A stretch of DNA of 64,000 nt. Origin: Hondaea fermentalgiana. Taxonomy: Eukaryota > Sar > Bigyra > Thraustochytrida > Thraustochytriidae. Location of the stretch: contig NPFB01000021.1 of the NCBI GenBank assembly GCA_014084085.1, forward strand, positions 124,001-188,000. The letters run 5' to 3'. The translations under genes were made by a program, and so were the position numbers. This document shows positions 12,005 to 23,544 of the stretch, one piece after another (within the stretch, counting starts at the first letter, position 1; the number at the start of each line of letters is the position of its first letter). The notes under the pieces are model-generated. The model saw only the letters and a list, made by a program, of their open reading frames with translations. It was not told the DNA's origin and made no database searches.

Positions 12005-13290
12005 AAAGAAACAAGGAAAGAAAAAAAGGAAAGAAAGCCTCAGCCTGCCTGTCCCGCAGATGTCGCTTCGCACCAGAGGCAATAGTCTTCCCCCCCGGTG
12101 GCCACGCTGCCATGCGGCCACGCTGCCATGCGGCCACGCGGTAGCGAAAAGAAAAGGGAACGAACGACCAACGAACCAAGCCCAAAAGGCCAAGTCCGAA
12201 ACCAAGCCAAGCCAAGCCAAGCCATCGCGAAGCAACTGTGGGCTGTGGTCTTTCAAAATTGCCAGCCAGCCCCAGCCCGCCCGGTAGGGTCTTCCACCGA
12301 CCGACCCGGTACGTTGCGTCGCTCCCTGCAGCTGGCTGCTTCATTCATTCTTTTTTTTCTTTCCTTCTTTCATTCATCCTTTCAGGCCTTTTCAAGTTTT
12401 TGGACTATGGCTCGCGCGACTCGATTCCGCGCGGGCCCGACACGCCATTCACGGGCCGCCGCCAGCTGCAGAGAAAACGCTTCCCCGCTCCATTTCCGGG
12501 ACACCGTGCTCGCTAGCGCCGACCCGCCCCTTACAGCGGCGGGCGCCCGACTCCCATCGATCGATCGATCAATAATGCGGCCGAATGCGGCCTCGCACAG
12601 AGGATGGATTCAATCGCTTGCACGCAGCGCAGGCGCCCCGAGCCAGGGTCAGCCTCTAGAGGACTTCGACCGCCGGCGTCCGAACCCGGACCGAGCCAAG
12701 ACGAGCGAGCTGCGCGGCTGCGGAGAGCTCGCGAGCTAGCTCTGGCTAGCTCCAGCTAGCTGCGGCGCGCCGCTTTGCCCGGAAGCAGCAGCAAGCGCAC
12801 TGTGGAGATTCCGCGCCGCGGAGCTCGCGGCCGCGGCGAGGCGCGCCTTCGGAGCGCGGCGGAGCAAGTGGAGGGAGGGCAGGAAGAGGAAGGAGGATAG
12901 GATGGTCAGGCCGCGGGATGGATGCATGGAGGGATGAGGGACGCAGGTGCGGGAGCGACCCGAGGGACGGACGGCCCGGGCCCGCTCGCGTCTGTCTCCG
13001 ACATCCGTGCTCCCTCTCCGGGACGTGTCCTGAACGGCGTGGCACGCAGTCTTGGGAAATGCCAGCCAGACGGGCAGCAAGGCCTTCTTTGTTTCTCTAC
13101 CGACTTCATTTAACCTTTTTGCCTGGCTGACGACGGACGTGAGAGAGCCAAGCAAGCACTAACTGAACGGTCGCGCGTGCCTATCTCGTAAAAAAAAGCG
13201 AAGGTTTGACATGACAGAAAAGAGCAGAGCAGAGCAGAGCAAGGCCGGCTCTTCAAGCCTAGGCTTTCAAGTCTTTTCCTGCATGCATGC

Positions 13291-13350
13291 ATGAAGTGAA
13301 ATGAAATGAAATGAAATGAAATGAAATGAAATGAAATGAAATGAAATGAG
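13291..13350. repeat. (GAAAT)n pentanucleotide array
   Basis: About eleven near-perfect GAAAT units following a short GCAT repeat (TGCATGCATGCATG). Confidence 0.85.
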
Positions 13351-15655
13351 ATATCTTGCCACAATGGTGAACCGCAAGATCAACAAAGGACTCGGACAGA
13401 TTGCCGGCCGCCGGCCGGTGGTTCGTTGCTACTTTTTGTTTTCAAGCATCTGGCTGCCTGGCCGGTCGACCGACCAACCGACTAACCGACCGACCGACTG
13501 CAACTTTAGTATGAAGAAAACCTTCTTGAAAAACTTGTGGCCGGCCGCACGTTTACCTTCTGCCGGCACTTTGGTTCTCGCCGGCTGTTGCAGCTCGCTT
13601 TCTCCCGTTTTTTTCTCCCTTATTTTCTTTCTTGGCTCTCTCGCGCGTACGTTGAGAAAGCCGGGGCCGGCCGCGTCCACTTGGCTACTCTCGGTCCAAA
13701 CAAACAAATTTCAGTCGCCAGAATGTGCCTTCGGGTAGCAGCGCGGACCCGAAAACGCGGCGTCGCGGCCGTCGCAGTCTTCCGGCGCACGGCTCTCACA
13801 TCCGAGCGGGTACCCTTGGCGAGGTTTCCCGCGCCAAGAAGAGCCGGATTGCTAACCAAGCGACAACACAAGCGCCAAACCAAGCCCAGCGAAGTGCAAA
13901 AAGAAGTCAAGCAATGCTAGCACGGATGGGCAGGTGCTGTCCAACCGTCCGCGGTACTTGCAAAGCCAACCGACCGACCGGCCATCCGTCCAGCTTGGCC
14001 AGCCTGACCTAGGCAGGCAGTCAGATAGACAGACACCTAGAAAGGGCCCTCCAGCTCCGGGTCTCAAGCCTGTCGAGCAAGACAGACTCGGACGCGCGCC
14101 GAAAGTGGCCACCCATGGCATATTCCTCCAAGTTGCTGTTGCAACCTGCCCGGCTTGATTGCCATTGCAGTTGCCGGTTGGTTTTTTCGAGCTTGCCTGC
14201 TTCTAGATCCTGCTTCGAGCGAGCGAGCAATTGCCAACGGTCGATCTGCGACCAACCGGGCGGGCGGGAGGGCGGCTAGCTTCTATGACGCCGTCCCGTC
14301 CCTTTGTGCCTCCTTTCGTCACCCTTTCGCGCGCGCTCCGCACGTGCTCGTTCAAAATCTTCACTCCAGAAAAGAAAGAAGGAAAGGAAAGAAAGCAAGC
14401 AAGAAAGAGGCGAGTCCTCCCCCTTGCCCCCTCCCTCCCCCCACACACCCGCTTGGCCCCTCACCTCACCAGACCCGCAGTTGGAGACTTTGCCCGTCCA
14501 TGGTGGATATAGGAAGTAAGCAAGCAGTGGAAGAAAGTAAGTAAGTAAGGAAGGGGGCCGCCCCTCCCCCGTCCCGCAGCCAGCCTGCCCCTCATGCTAG
14601 GAGCCAGGCAGGTGCACTCGCACCGGGTCTTTCGTAGGATTGGTTTTTACTGTTTGCAAGCAGGCCCATTGATTCCCTTTCGCCGTGCATGCGAGGGCTG
14701 GCTGGCTGTCTGGACACTCGCCTCTACTGATGTGAGGCGGGGCCGCCGGGCCTTTGCGCCCGGAGCTTTTCTCTGGCCAGGCACGCGCAGGCGCTTCGAT
14801 GGGCGACGGCGACTGGCACGAGGTAGAGAGATCTGCGTAGGCAGGCGGGGCAGGGGCAGGTCCAAGAGGGGGCGAGCGAAAAAATTGAAGGGTGAAAGAC
14901 AGAGGGAACAGAGAAGGATATGAAAGAGGGATTGAACAGAAAGAACGAAAGGAAAAGAAAGGAAAAGAAAGACCTGCCTGGTCGCTGTCCGTGTGTGAAT
15001 GGTTTGTTTGATTTGTTGATTATTGCCACGTGCAAGCAGCTGCAGCCAAGAGCCTGACAGGATAGCTGACAGGACAGTGGCGAAAACGCCAGGATTCTCG
15101 TGCCCACGGTCTTTCGCGCGGCCAGTTGCGACCGCCAGCCAGCCAGCTGCAGGCGGGACAAACGATCCCTTTGACGAGGGGGACAGGCCGCAGCTGGCTG
15201 TAGATACGTAAATTTTGTCTCTGTTTGGACCATCGTCCGCTTAAAATTTTAATATTTCTCTGACTTTTTCTGGCCACTACCATGACGGCTCCTGTCCGTC
15301 AGCTGGCTGCTGCTGCAGGCTGCAATTCGCCTCGACGCAACTTGAGGGTCGCGACGACTGCGCGCCATCGTCGCTCCTGCTCCATCGTCTTCAAGATGGT
15401 CTTCAGTTCGGTCGCGCCTGCAGCCAATTCTCCTGCTCGTCAGACTGTCAGGCTGTCGCTGTCGGTTGGTCGCTCTGTCGGTCCATCGACTGGTCGACAC
15501 GGACACGAGGCCGGGCTGCCTCCTGCGTTGCGAACATCGCGTGGCCAACTCGGGCGCCTCCTGGCCCGGGAGGGCCCGCGCCCTGCACGCGCGTCGAGTT
15601 CGGGCGTAGCAGGAAGCGCCTTGCTGGCTGCGCCTGGGTTCAAGTTGCCATGGTT

Positions 15656-15700
15656 GGTGGCTTGGCTTGGCTTGGCTTGGCTTGGCTTGGCTGGGCTGGG
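15656..15700. repeat. (GGCTT)n array
   Basis: Repeats of GGCTT grading into GGGCT. The reverse-complement form (CCAAG)n occurs at about 12203-12225 and about 37578-37622, so this unit is shared by both gene-poor tracts. Confidence 0.8.
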
Positions 15701-18700
15701 CTGGGCCTTCCTCTTCGGTCTAGCTCTTGTTTGCTTTCCTCTTCCTTTCTTCGTTTTCTTCCCACAGCGCGCCGCAGCGTGGTCACTCCCGGCAGCTGCA
15801 GCTCGCCTCTGCGAATGGCACGGCAGGGTTGGGGCGCGATGCGGAGCCGCGGGATCGCGGAGACGCGAGGCCGCGCATCGGGCGCGCCGCGCTGGCCGGC
15901 TGGCTGCAGCTGCTGACGAGCTGCCTTGGAGCGGAGCGGGGCTAAGGCTTGGCGGTTGCTGCGTTGGTTCAGAAAGTCAGGGTGGGAGGGAGGGACTGAG
16001 GGAGAGAGAATGGTCGAAAAAAAAAAAGCTGTGGAGGCGGTTTGAATAATATCCATGGAGCGTAAATCTTTCGTGACTTGAACTTGTATGTAGAGCTCTA
16101 CCTCGCCCCCCTGTCTGGCCTTTCTCCCCGAACGGTCAGTCTATGTCGCGTCGCCCACCCACCACGCAGCGAAGCGCCCGTGATCTAGCTGGCTTAATTC
16201 GGAGCCAGCGAGCAAGCTGGGCAACCAAGCAACTGACCGCGAGATGAAATGTTTTTGCTGCTGTTTGGCTGTTGCAAAAAAGTAAAGAGCTGGCTATGGT
16301 GGCTGTCCGCGCCAAGTCTTTGCGAGCCTAGCTTTGATTCATAACCTCAGATCGTTTGAATGACCGCCATCATTCTGCCTTCCGCAGGCCGCCGTGGGTG
16401 CCCGAGACCCTCTGCTGGGCTGCCCATTCGGCCAGCCAGCAAGGCTATGCGCCTCGCCTCCAACTCATTCGCGCCTCTCCCCTTCTCCCCCCCCCCCTTG
16501 GTGTCTATCTCCCCGGAAAGACGGAAAAGAGCCGCCGCGATCGCTCGACTCCTCTATTCGCCCGTCCATCTCCCCGTGCCGCCATCTGTCCCGCCATCGG
16601 TGGCGACACGCAGACGCTCGCACGCTCCCGCGGCGAGGGCCTGCGCGCACGAGCGCGGGCCGGTGCAGCCCCGCCCCGCCCCGCTGCTGCCGCCCCGCGC
16701 AAGCAGTCCAGGCTCGGGCGCGCGGCGGTATGCGCGGGGCGAGGCTGGAGCGTCGCAGCTATGAACGTTAGAGGCCGCTACTGTTAGTGGCGGGGCGTCC
16801 TGCGCGGGTCTTTCACGCTCACTTCCTTCCTTTCGGGGCCGCGGAGAAGAGGAGATTTGAGGGAGCGAAAAAGGCGACGCGCTCCAGGCTCTCGCTCGCG
16901 CGGGCGCGGAAAGGGGCGGAGCGGCGGAGCGCGGGCGCGACTGCTCGTAGCGCGCGGGCGCGGACCGGTCGCAGCCGCGGGCGCAGCCGCGAGAGAGAAA
17001 GGGGGAGGGGGGAGGAGGTTGGATGGTCTTTTAACGCTCGGCGTTCAAGTTGGTGTTGGTGTTGCTGCATCGAGATTCGAGAGGCCAAAGCACCGGAAGA
17101 ATTCGATGCTCCTTTGCCTGGTTGGTCCTAACAGTAAATGCTTCTAGCTCGCTGGGGATCTAGCTGACTGGCCCTCCCTCCCCCTTTCGTTCTCGTCATC
17201 GTTGGTCCTCCTCCTCTCATCGTCGTCGGCGGAGTTGGCGGCAGAGTCGTGGCTCCATCAGAAAGGTCTCTCGCCTTCCGCATTCGCACCCTCCCGCGCG
17301 CGCGAGGCTGGAGAGAGCCGCTGGCTGACGTGGGCGCCGGCGCAGATGGGGGTGCAAAGAATTGTCGCGTGCGAAGACGCACCACCGTCGGCCGAGACGC
17401 GCAACCGACGGCGAGGGAGGTCGGCCGTGGCGTGCGCCCATTTATTGACGCTGGACAAGGCGAGGTGTCTAGGCTCGCGAGGCGGGGCCGTGCTGCAAGC
17501 TCCGCGAGGTAGACGAGATGAAGAATGGAGCGAACGTTAGAGCGACCAATCAACGCTTGCCTATCTACCCTCCTACCTACACGAAAGCCTTCCGGGCCGC
17601 CACAACAGCCACGGCCGGCCAGGTGCCAGCACCGAGAGAGAACGCGCCGTGCCGCTGACAGCTCTCTCTTCCTCGCCCTCTCTCTCTTGCCCGCCCGCGT
17701 GCGCAGCGAGCGAGCGCAGGCGGCAAGGCAAGGCAAGGCAAGACAAGGTGAGGCAGGCTGCGTGCGAGCTTGGCTTGCTTCCCTTGCTTGGCGTGGCGAG
17801 CAGAAGTGGCCACCGCGCGGGGAGACCGTGTCCGCAAAAGTAAGTATCGGAGTGGGTGTCTTAGCTTCCAAACGCAGCTTCCAACAAGCCGATGGCGCAG
17901 CGACCGGCCCTACTTCCAAGTAGCGCTTTAGATTTCTTTTCTTCTTTCTTTCTGTTTATTTGAAAGATTTTTGAGACAGAGTCTCTCCTTCATCGTCGGC
18001 GCCCTCCTCCTCGAATTGATCAGAAATAAGCAAAAAGCACTGGCCGCACGAATTGAACTTGAAGAGGCCCACGCACGCACGCACGCACGTACGCGAGCAC
18101 GTGCGCGAGGAAATGGGATGGGATGCGCTGTGACAAGACAAGAAGCGGTGCGGGTCGAGCCGTACCGCGCCGCGCCGCGATCGGTCGCGTCGCAGGAAGC
18201 AAGGACGCGAGCGAGGGAGGAGTCGCACGGTTTCTGTCTTGTTTGTTTGCTTGGCAGCGACACATCGATGACTGAGGCGCCGAGTTCGCAGTCGATTGGA
18301 AAACGATTGATTGCGAGTAGGTGGTTGGTTGGTTGGTTGATCAGGTCTCCTCTCGTAGGGGAAAAGCCTAGGAGGCCGGCGTGGAAGGGGTCCTGCGCAG
18401 AATGATCGGCGGCGGCAGCGGGTCGCGGCGCACCGACTCGCGACTGCCTCGGGCAGCCCAGGCTCGGCTCCGCCTTCCTCGGCTCTGCTCGGCTCTGCTC
18501 TGGCCGCAGCTAGCTGACGTTCGATGCTTCGTCCTCTTATGCGTCTGGCGCGCGGATTTTCGAGCTTCGCAAGTGGGCGCTGGGCGATCTCGAGCGGGGA
18601 TAAACGACGCGCAGGAGCGGCGGGGATCGCGTCGTGACGGTGCTTTGTCAGGGCAGCGGAGTCCATCAGTGGCGTGGCGATGGAGACTGCGATCCGTTGG

Positions 18701-19325
18701 TGGGAGAGGGCGAATAGAGACGAGAGGCGGGAAAAGAAAGCGAGAATGAGTGACTTGACGCAGAGACGTGGCCGAGGCCGCGAGTGAGTGCGCCAGCTCT
18801 CGCTCTGGCTGGCCGCTGGCGATGAGGAAGGGCGACGATTACGACGAGGAAAAGCATGAGGAGGCGCAGTTCGCAAAAATCCGCCCGTCTTCCCTCCCTT
18901 CCTCTCAAGCGATGAACCAAGCCATCCCAAGCAACCAATCAAACAAACGCGAGAAGAGGACGGACCCCCGAGAGCCCTTCCTTTCCATCTTTCTCTCGTT
19001 CTTTCGTTCTTCCCTTTTTCTTTTTTCTGCCTTTAAGTTCTTTTTGTTCAGACTTTCAAACTTTTCTTGTCAAATTTTCTTTTCAAAATTTTCTTTTCAA
19101 AACTTTCGTTTCAAAACTTTTCAAAACTTTCTTCTCAAAGCTTTTCTTCCCAAAAACTTTCTTTTCAAACATTTTTTCAATCTTCTTTTTCTTCTCCCCT
19201 CAGAGGTTTCCTTCCTCCTCTGCCTCCGTGGCTCGCCGGCCCGTAGGAAGAATAGACCCCCGCCATGGCTTGCCAACCGAGTCCCCCCGCGCCTCGCGTC
19301 GCTCCGCCTCGGCGCCCCGCCCCGC

Positions 19326-19425
19326 NNNNNNNNNNNNNNNNNNNNNNNNNNNNNNNNNNNNNNNNNNNNNNNNNNNNNNNNNNNNNNNNNNNNNNNNNNN
19401 NNNNNNNNNNNNNNNNNNNNNNNNN
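19326..19425. other. Assembly gap (100 N)
   Basis: Exactly 100 N, which usually denotes a gap of unknown size, flanked by C/G-rich CCCGC and GCCCGCC repeats. It lies about 365 bp upstream of the CXXC/poly-Q start codon, within the likely promoter or 5' UTR. Confidence 0.98.
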
Positions 19426-19789
19426 GCCCGCCCGTTCGCCCGTCGGCCCGCCCGGTCGGTACTGCCGCCGGCCCACCCGCTTCGCTCACCCGCCCACTGG
19501 CCGCCGACGCGAGCCAGCCGGCCAGGCACCGGCCGGGCGAAGAGGAAAGCGGAAGCGGGCGCAGCAGACCTGGGACTCCATTCCAGTCCTGCCCGAGCCA
19601 ACGAGCAGTCCCAGTCCTCCCGCGCAGCCTCCAGCAAACCAGATTCACCGAGCCGAGTCGAGTCGAGTCGAGTCGAGCAGAGACCCAGGAGCGAGGGGGC
19701 AAAACCGAGTCGAGGCGTCGTGATCGATCGATTCTCGGCGAGGAGAGCAAGCGCTCGAGGGAAAGAAGAGCAAGGGCTGGAGCAGCAGA

Positions 19790-19890
19790 ATGGGCACGGA
19801 GCCCATCTTGTCGGAGTCGCTTCGAGCATATTTGCAGCCGCGCACGCTCGCGCAGAAACTCTCGCTGGACGCTGACGGCTTTGCCTCGGT

Positions 19891-19945
<55 letters not shown>

Positions 19946-21325
19946 TATCAACAAATGCAACAGCAGCAACAAATGCAACAGCAGCAACAAATGCAACAGC
20001 AGCAACAAATGCAGATGCAGCGGCCGCAGCAGCCGCAAAAGGAGACGCGGAACCCGACCATGGACGAAAGGTCGATCGGCATTGAGGCGCTCTTCAAGAT
20101 GGGCAAGATGCACCAGCAGCATCAGAGTCGTCCGGAGAACGGTGCTGGAGAGCCTAACCCCAAGCGCCGCCGCGTCACCGAGACAGACACGAACACAAAC
20201 AAGAGCCCGACCCAGGATAACTACTTGCAGGCCACCCTAGCCATGCTCATGGACGCTTTCAAGCAAAACCCGGACGCTGACATCTTCAAGCAGCTCTTAA
20301 TGAACAACATGGCCGCCGATGACACGAGCAACAATCGTCTCGCCACATCATCGGCTCTCTCCCATCTCACCGGGCCCAAGCACTCCTTTGAGCGCCCCAC
20401 GGCGGCATCGCTCATCAGCCCTACACAGCAGCAGCAGCAGCAGCAGCAGTCCATCACCACCACCAACAACAACAGCAACAACAACAACTTTGTCACGAGT
20501 GTCAACACCCCATTCACAAACATGAACGCGCAAAACTTTACCACGCCTCGTCACGACCAAGTGCAGAACCCCACGCAAAACACAGGTAACGGGTCTCCCT
20601 ACCTTCCGCGCAATCAGGAGCCTTCGCCCACAATGTTGCAACAAAACCAACTCATGTCTCACTCCGACAACAACAAATACTACGCTGCCATCCCCTATGG
20701 ACGCAACAACGAAAACGCCACCACCGCCAACGAAGATAACAACACCCAGTATGGCTATGCTAGACTTCCCACACCGGTCCTCAACCGTGCGCCCGCAAAC
20801 CCGGGCAGCTTCGGACTCGAGCATGCTGATGCCCCAGACGCTTCTGCAGCAAGCATGCACGCTAGCCAAGAACTCCACAGGCTGCACTCTTTTGCTAGCA
20901 CCGGCTCCGGAGGAGTCAACAGCCTGGCCGCGAGCACCCTAGCCGCACTAGGACCCGTCTCTGGCGTTACCATCAGCACCCGCAAGCGCTGCAACGCATG
21001 CAGAACTTGTACGCAGGACGTCTGCAATAAATGCACAAACTGCCTCCACAAGAAGAAGCGCAAGCGGAGCTGTGAGAATCGTCTTCCCTGCATGGAGCAG
21101 CTCACGCACTTTGCACGCGCTGTGTTTTCCGAAGCAAAGCAGCAATCCACCCTTGTTACCGCTCTCCAGGCTGTACCCAAAGACAACTCCCCTTTGCCCG
21201 AGGGAGTCTTTGGCGCCCCCATCAACATTATCGAAATCCGTCAGCACATTCTCAAGAACCAGCGAAAGGCTCTCATGAACGAGGACAAGAACCTTGAGCT
21301 CCTCAAGCGTGTTTTCCAGCCCTGA
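19790..21325 (+). CDS. Poly-Q protein with CXXC-type zinc finger
   Basis: 511 residues. After about 30 ordinary residues comes a long Gln tract (pure CAG run, then CAA/CAG/ATG mixture), an SV40-like nuclear localisation motif PKRRRV at 124-129, and a long Asn/Gln/Thr-rich region. The cysteines at 401, 404, 407, 412, 415, 418, 428 and 434 give CxxC-xx-C-x4-CxxC-xx-C-x9-C-x5-C, the arrangement of CXXC zinc fingers (DNMT1/MLL/CFP1/KDM2 class) that bind unmethylated CpG. The KFGG segment is absent and the loop before the seventh Cys is short and strongly basic (KKKRKR). A small conserved-looking region follows to the end. Nuclear CpG-binding regulator is inference from the motif; no catalytic domain is present. 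The start is the first ATG in this frame after a noncoding leader. Confidence 0.8.
19892..20020 (+). repeat. CAG/CAA glutamine-coding repeat
   Basis: Uninterrupted CAG triplets at about 19892-19936, then mixed CAA/CAG with ATG interruptions in an 18-bp higher-order unit. Encodes the N-terminal poly-Q of the CXXC protein. The interrupted part should be more stable than the pure run. Confidence 0.9.
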
Positions 21326-21887
21326 GCATCCACGCCACGCACCCCATATTTTTTCTCTCCCCAAGCACTGCACTGCTTCCTCCCCAATTTTGACCACTTT
21401 ATTTGAACAAACAAACAAAACAAATCTTTGACGCCGTTTTACGATGACTTTGGGTTGGCAAGTGACCGTCTTGCCATCATTGCGAACATTTTGCGTTGAC
21501 GGGCGAACCTTCCAGGCACCACGGCGCGAAACGTGCGTTGGAGGAGCTCGAGGTCGCGTACTACGCTGGCCTTTAGGGGAGACTGCTGTGAGTAAGAGAG
21601 GAAGGTGGTGTCGTTGTCGAATGTAAGCGCAACTCAGCGGTCGTGAGGTATCAAGCGAGCCATCAGAGGCTTCCGGACAACAAAGCTGCGACCCGCGCTC
21701 GTTGCATGGCAGCGCAAACACGGCGATCTCTAGAAACTGAAGGGCTCAATGAGCTTTCTCTTTTGCTTCACAAAGTCGCTCCGCGCTTTCAATAGCTCAT
21801 AGATACCACTGCAAGATCGCTTCGTAATCGCAAGGCCCCTCAGGCCGCAAATCAAAGCAAACGTCGAGAAACCATGCACGATAGTAG
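21326..21887. other. Intergenic sequence after the CXXC gene
   Basis: 3' flank of the poly-Q gene. It has a pyrimidine-rich stretch just after the stop and A-rich AAACAAACAAAACAAA at about 21406-21423. No convincing gene seen. Confidence 0.5.
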
Positions 21888-22190
21888 CGATCACGCGACG
21901 CAACTCGAAAGCTTCGATCATCAATCGAGCCTACATGGTCGCCAAACGGAAGCTTCGCCAAAGAGAATTTCCAAGCTATCATTTTCAAGGTTCTTAAACC
22001 TACTTTCCCAGAGACGTCAAAATCGGACCCGGCTAATCGAGTTCTTCCTTTCATGAAAGGCCATTTTTTATATCATAAGCACATCCCTGCCCTGCAGAAA
22101 CTTGCTCGCCGTGGCATTGATGTGCAATGCACCACGGATTACCACACATCATGTCACAGCTTTGAGCGCCTGATGAATTTGGGCGACTGA
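21888..22190 (+). pseudogene. Glycosyltransferase-like fragment (possible UGT remnant)
   Basis: An open stretch of 100 codons, entered after a TAG at 21885 and ended by TGA at 22188-22190, with the only ATG late (22053). It translates to protein-like sequence including PANRVLPFMKGHFLYHKHIP and LARRGIDVQCTTDYHT. The pattern hydrophobic-strand, GHF, then ALQKLARRGxxVxxxT resembles the N-terminal nucleotide-fold start of GT1 UDP-glycosyltransferases. Only this short piece is visible, and no donor-binding domain follows in any frame down to the next gene. It could be a truncated pseudogene, one exon of a spliced gene, or chance. The lower GC than the neighbours fits an older or foreign fragment. 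Confidence 0.35.
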
Positions 22191-22414
22191 ATTATGCTGC
22201 AGAGAAAGACAAAAGGCCAAGGAGCGAGAGTCCAAGGGCAAAGTGGGGTCCTTGACCCAGATTCATCAAGTCACGACATGCATGCACCAAAGCAGTTATA
22301 GCGACTACGCAACGCGCTTCCCTTGACGGTCTGATGTTTGGTTCGCCTGGATAATCCTGTCATCCAGATTAATCACGAACAAGTACCGTTGTTTTCTCAT
22401 GTTGGTCCAAGTGA

Positions 22415-23203
22415 CTATTTCTCGAGTTGTTGCTCCTGCAAAAGACCTTGCTGAGCTCGCTCCTCTCGTATTGCCATACGTTGAACGCGCAAAACCTTGC
22501 GACGCGCAATATTACGATGCTTGAGTTCTGCCGCGGAGACAAGCTCGCTGCTGTAATACATTTTGGCCACGCCAAACGGGCCCACCTGAAGCGAAAGGTA
22601 TGCGCAAAAATTTATCGCCAACACCTGCACTGCAAAGCAGGACAAAAGCAGGATCACTCGCCACTGCATCGCTTCCACGTCGAAACGTCGACTTCCGCAA
22701 ATTTCCTCTTCGGCGCAGATAAGCAAGATCTCCAACTCGCTCAGAATAAAGGCGTCCAATGTCGCGCTCGCCGCTGTGCAAATCATAAATACGAAACGAG
22801 CAAGGCCGCCTGCGCTCACGAATTGGCCCAGAAACAAAATGCCCGTTTGACCCAACAAAATTGCCGTCATCGAGGTATACGTGAGTCCCGGCACAATTTG
22901 CGCTGCTGCTCGCATTGTCGGCGCGTCAAGATGTGTAGAAAGGTACACCTCTATGGTTTTGAGACCAATCGCAACGACGCAGGTTACTCTACACAGCCGT
23001 GCTGTCCCCAAAACCTGCCACGACAATGGCGTGCACATGCTCAAGAGGATCCAGACCACTAAAAGCGCCACGCTTGCAGCGAACCCGCTGACGAGATGGC
23101 TCGCACCGGCATCGAGGCCCACCAAACGTTCGCCCAAGCCTTCTGCATCCTCGAGCCAGCCCCACACGAGTCCCAGAGCCTTGTCCAAGAGAGCGCTATC
23201 CAT
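22415..23203 (-). CDS. Uncharacterised multi-pass membrane protein
   Basis: From the ATG at 23203 (MDSALLDKALGLVWGWLED) the protein has 262 residues with about five hydrophobic spans, near residues 36-58, 66-84, 108-128, 134-164 and 183-208. A basic, Gln-rich, probably cytosolic tail follows. The frame is open up to 23416, but the extra 71 residues include a TTTTT translation of a triplet repeat and an Arg/Ala/Ser-rich segment, so I prefer the internal Met. A start at 23284 would instead give an Arg-rich N terminus without acidic residues that could act as a mitochondrial presequence. I do not recognise the family. It is divergent from the gene at 23545. Confidence 0.6.
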   Translation of the reverse strand: MDSALLDKALGLVWGWLEDAEGLGERLVGLDAGASHLVSGFAASVALLVVWILLSMCTPLSWQVLGTARLCRVTCVVAIGLKTIEVYLSTHLDAPTMRAAAQIVPGLTYTSMTAILLGQTGILFLGQFVSAGGLARFVFMICTAASATLDAFILSELEILLICAEEEICGSRRFDVEAMQWRVILLLSCFAVQVLAINFCAYLSLQVGPFGVAKMYYSSELVSAAELKHRNIARRKVLRVQRMAIREERAQQGLLQEQQLEK

Positions 23204-23544
23204 CTTTCTCAGTCTCTTCCGCGAGCGCCTTGTCCGCGCTGTCTGCGCCCTGCCCGCGCGCGCGCGGCTCAAGGCGCTTTGCATTGTGCAATCCGCTCGT
23301 CCTGCAAGTGTCCGTTGGTCCCATATTTTAGTCGTAGTAGTCGTCGCTACTACTATTACTACCGTCTCGCAACTCGAAAGTCGCAGCCCGAAAAATGTAA
23401 AGCAGCTGCCGCTCAAGACGCCCGAGGACTTGAAAGAACGTTAGCTAGCACGCAGCCACAAGCATCGCAAGCCTTGGGGAGAGCTCGTCTCGCCAGCAAA
23501 CGGCACGGGAAGAGCAAAGACGACAACTCGATGGCCCGTCGGCA
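23204..23544. promoter_or_regulatory. Divergent intergenic region with TAG/TAC triplet repeat
   Basis: Separates two head-to-head genes and is presumably a shared promoter. It contains a short imperfect triplet repeat, AGTAGTAGTCGTCGCTACTACTATTACTAC-like, at about 23331-23361 that is partly self-complementary. No clear TATA element seen. Confidence 0.35.

Larger units (their letters stand above)
3931..19789. other. Gene-poor, simple-repeat-rich tract (about 15.9 kb)
   Basis: No reading frame here looks like a conserved protein; the open frames are compositionally biased (R/S/A/P-rich) and overlap on both strands. The tract holds many short tandem arrays (ATGAG, CACGA, CTGG, GAAC, GAAAT, CTTGG, CACG), pyrimidine-rich and A/T-rich patches (for example 6440-6520 and 8750-8960) and one 100-N gap. 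I saw no tRNA A/B boxes, no rRNA and no transposase-like frame. It ends directly at the start of the CXXC/poly-Q gene, so part of it may be that gene's promoter or 5' UTR. A spliced noncoding RNA or short exons cannot be excluded. Confidence 0.6.

Noticed and set aside
18768..20240. 490-codon open frame across the assembly gap and into the CXXC gene
   Set aside because: It is open only by composition, includes 100 N, and reads the poly-Q region in another frame as poly-Ser/Asn.
23204..23416. 71-residue N-terminal extension of the membrane protein
   Set aside because: It includes triplet-repeat-derived TTTTT and overlaps the divergent promoter. It is kept as an alternative because part of it could be an Arg-rich presequence.
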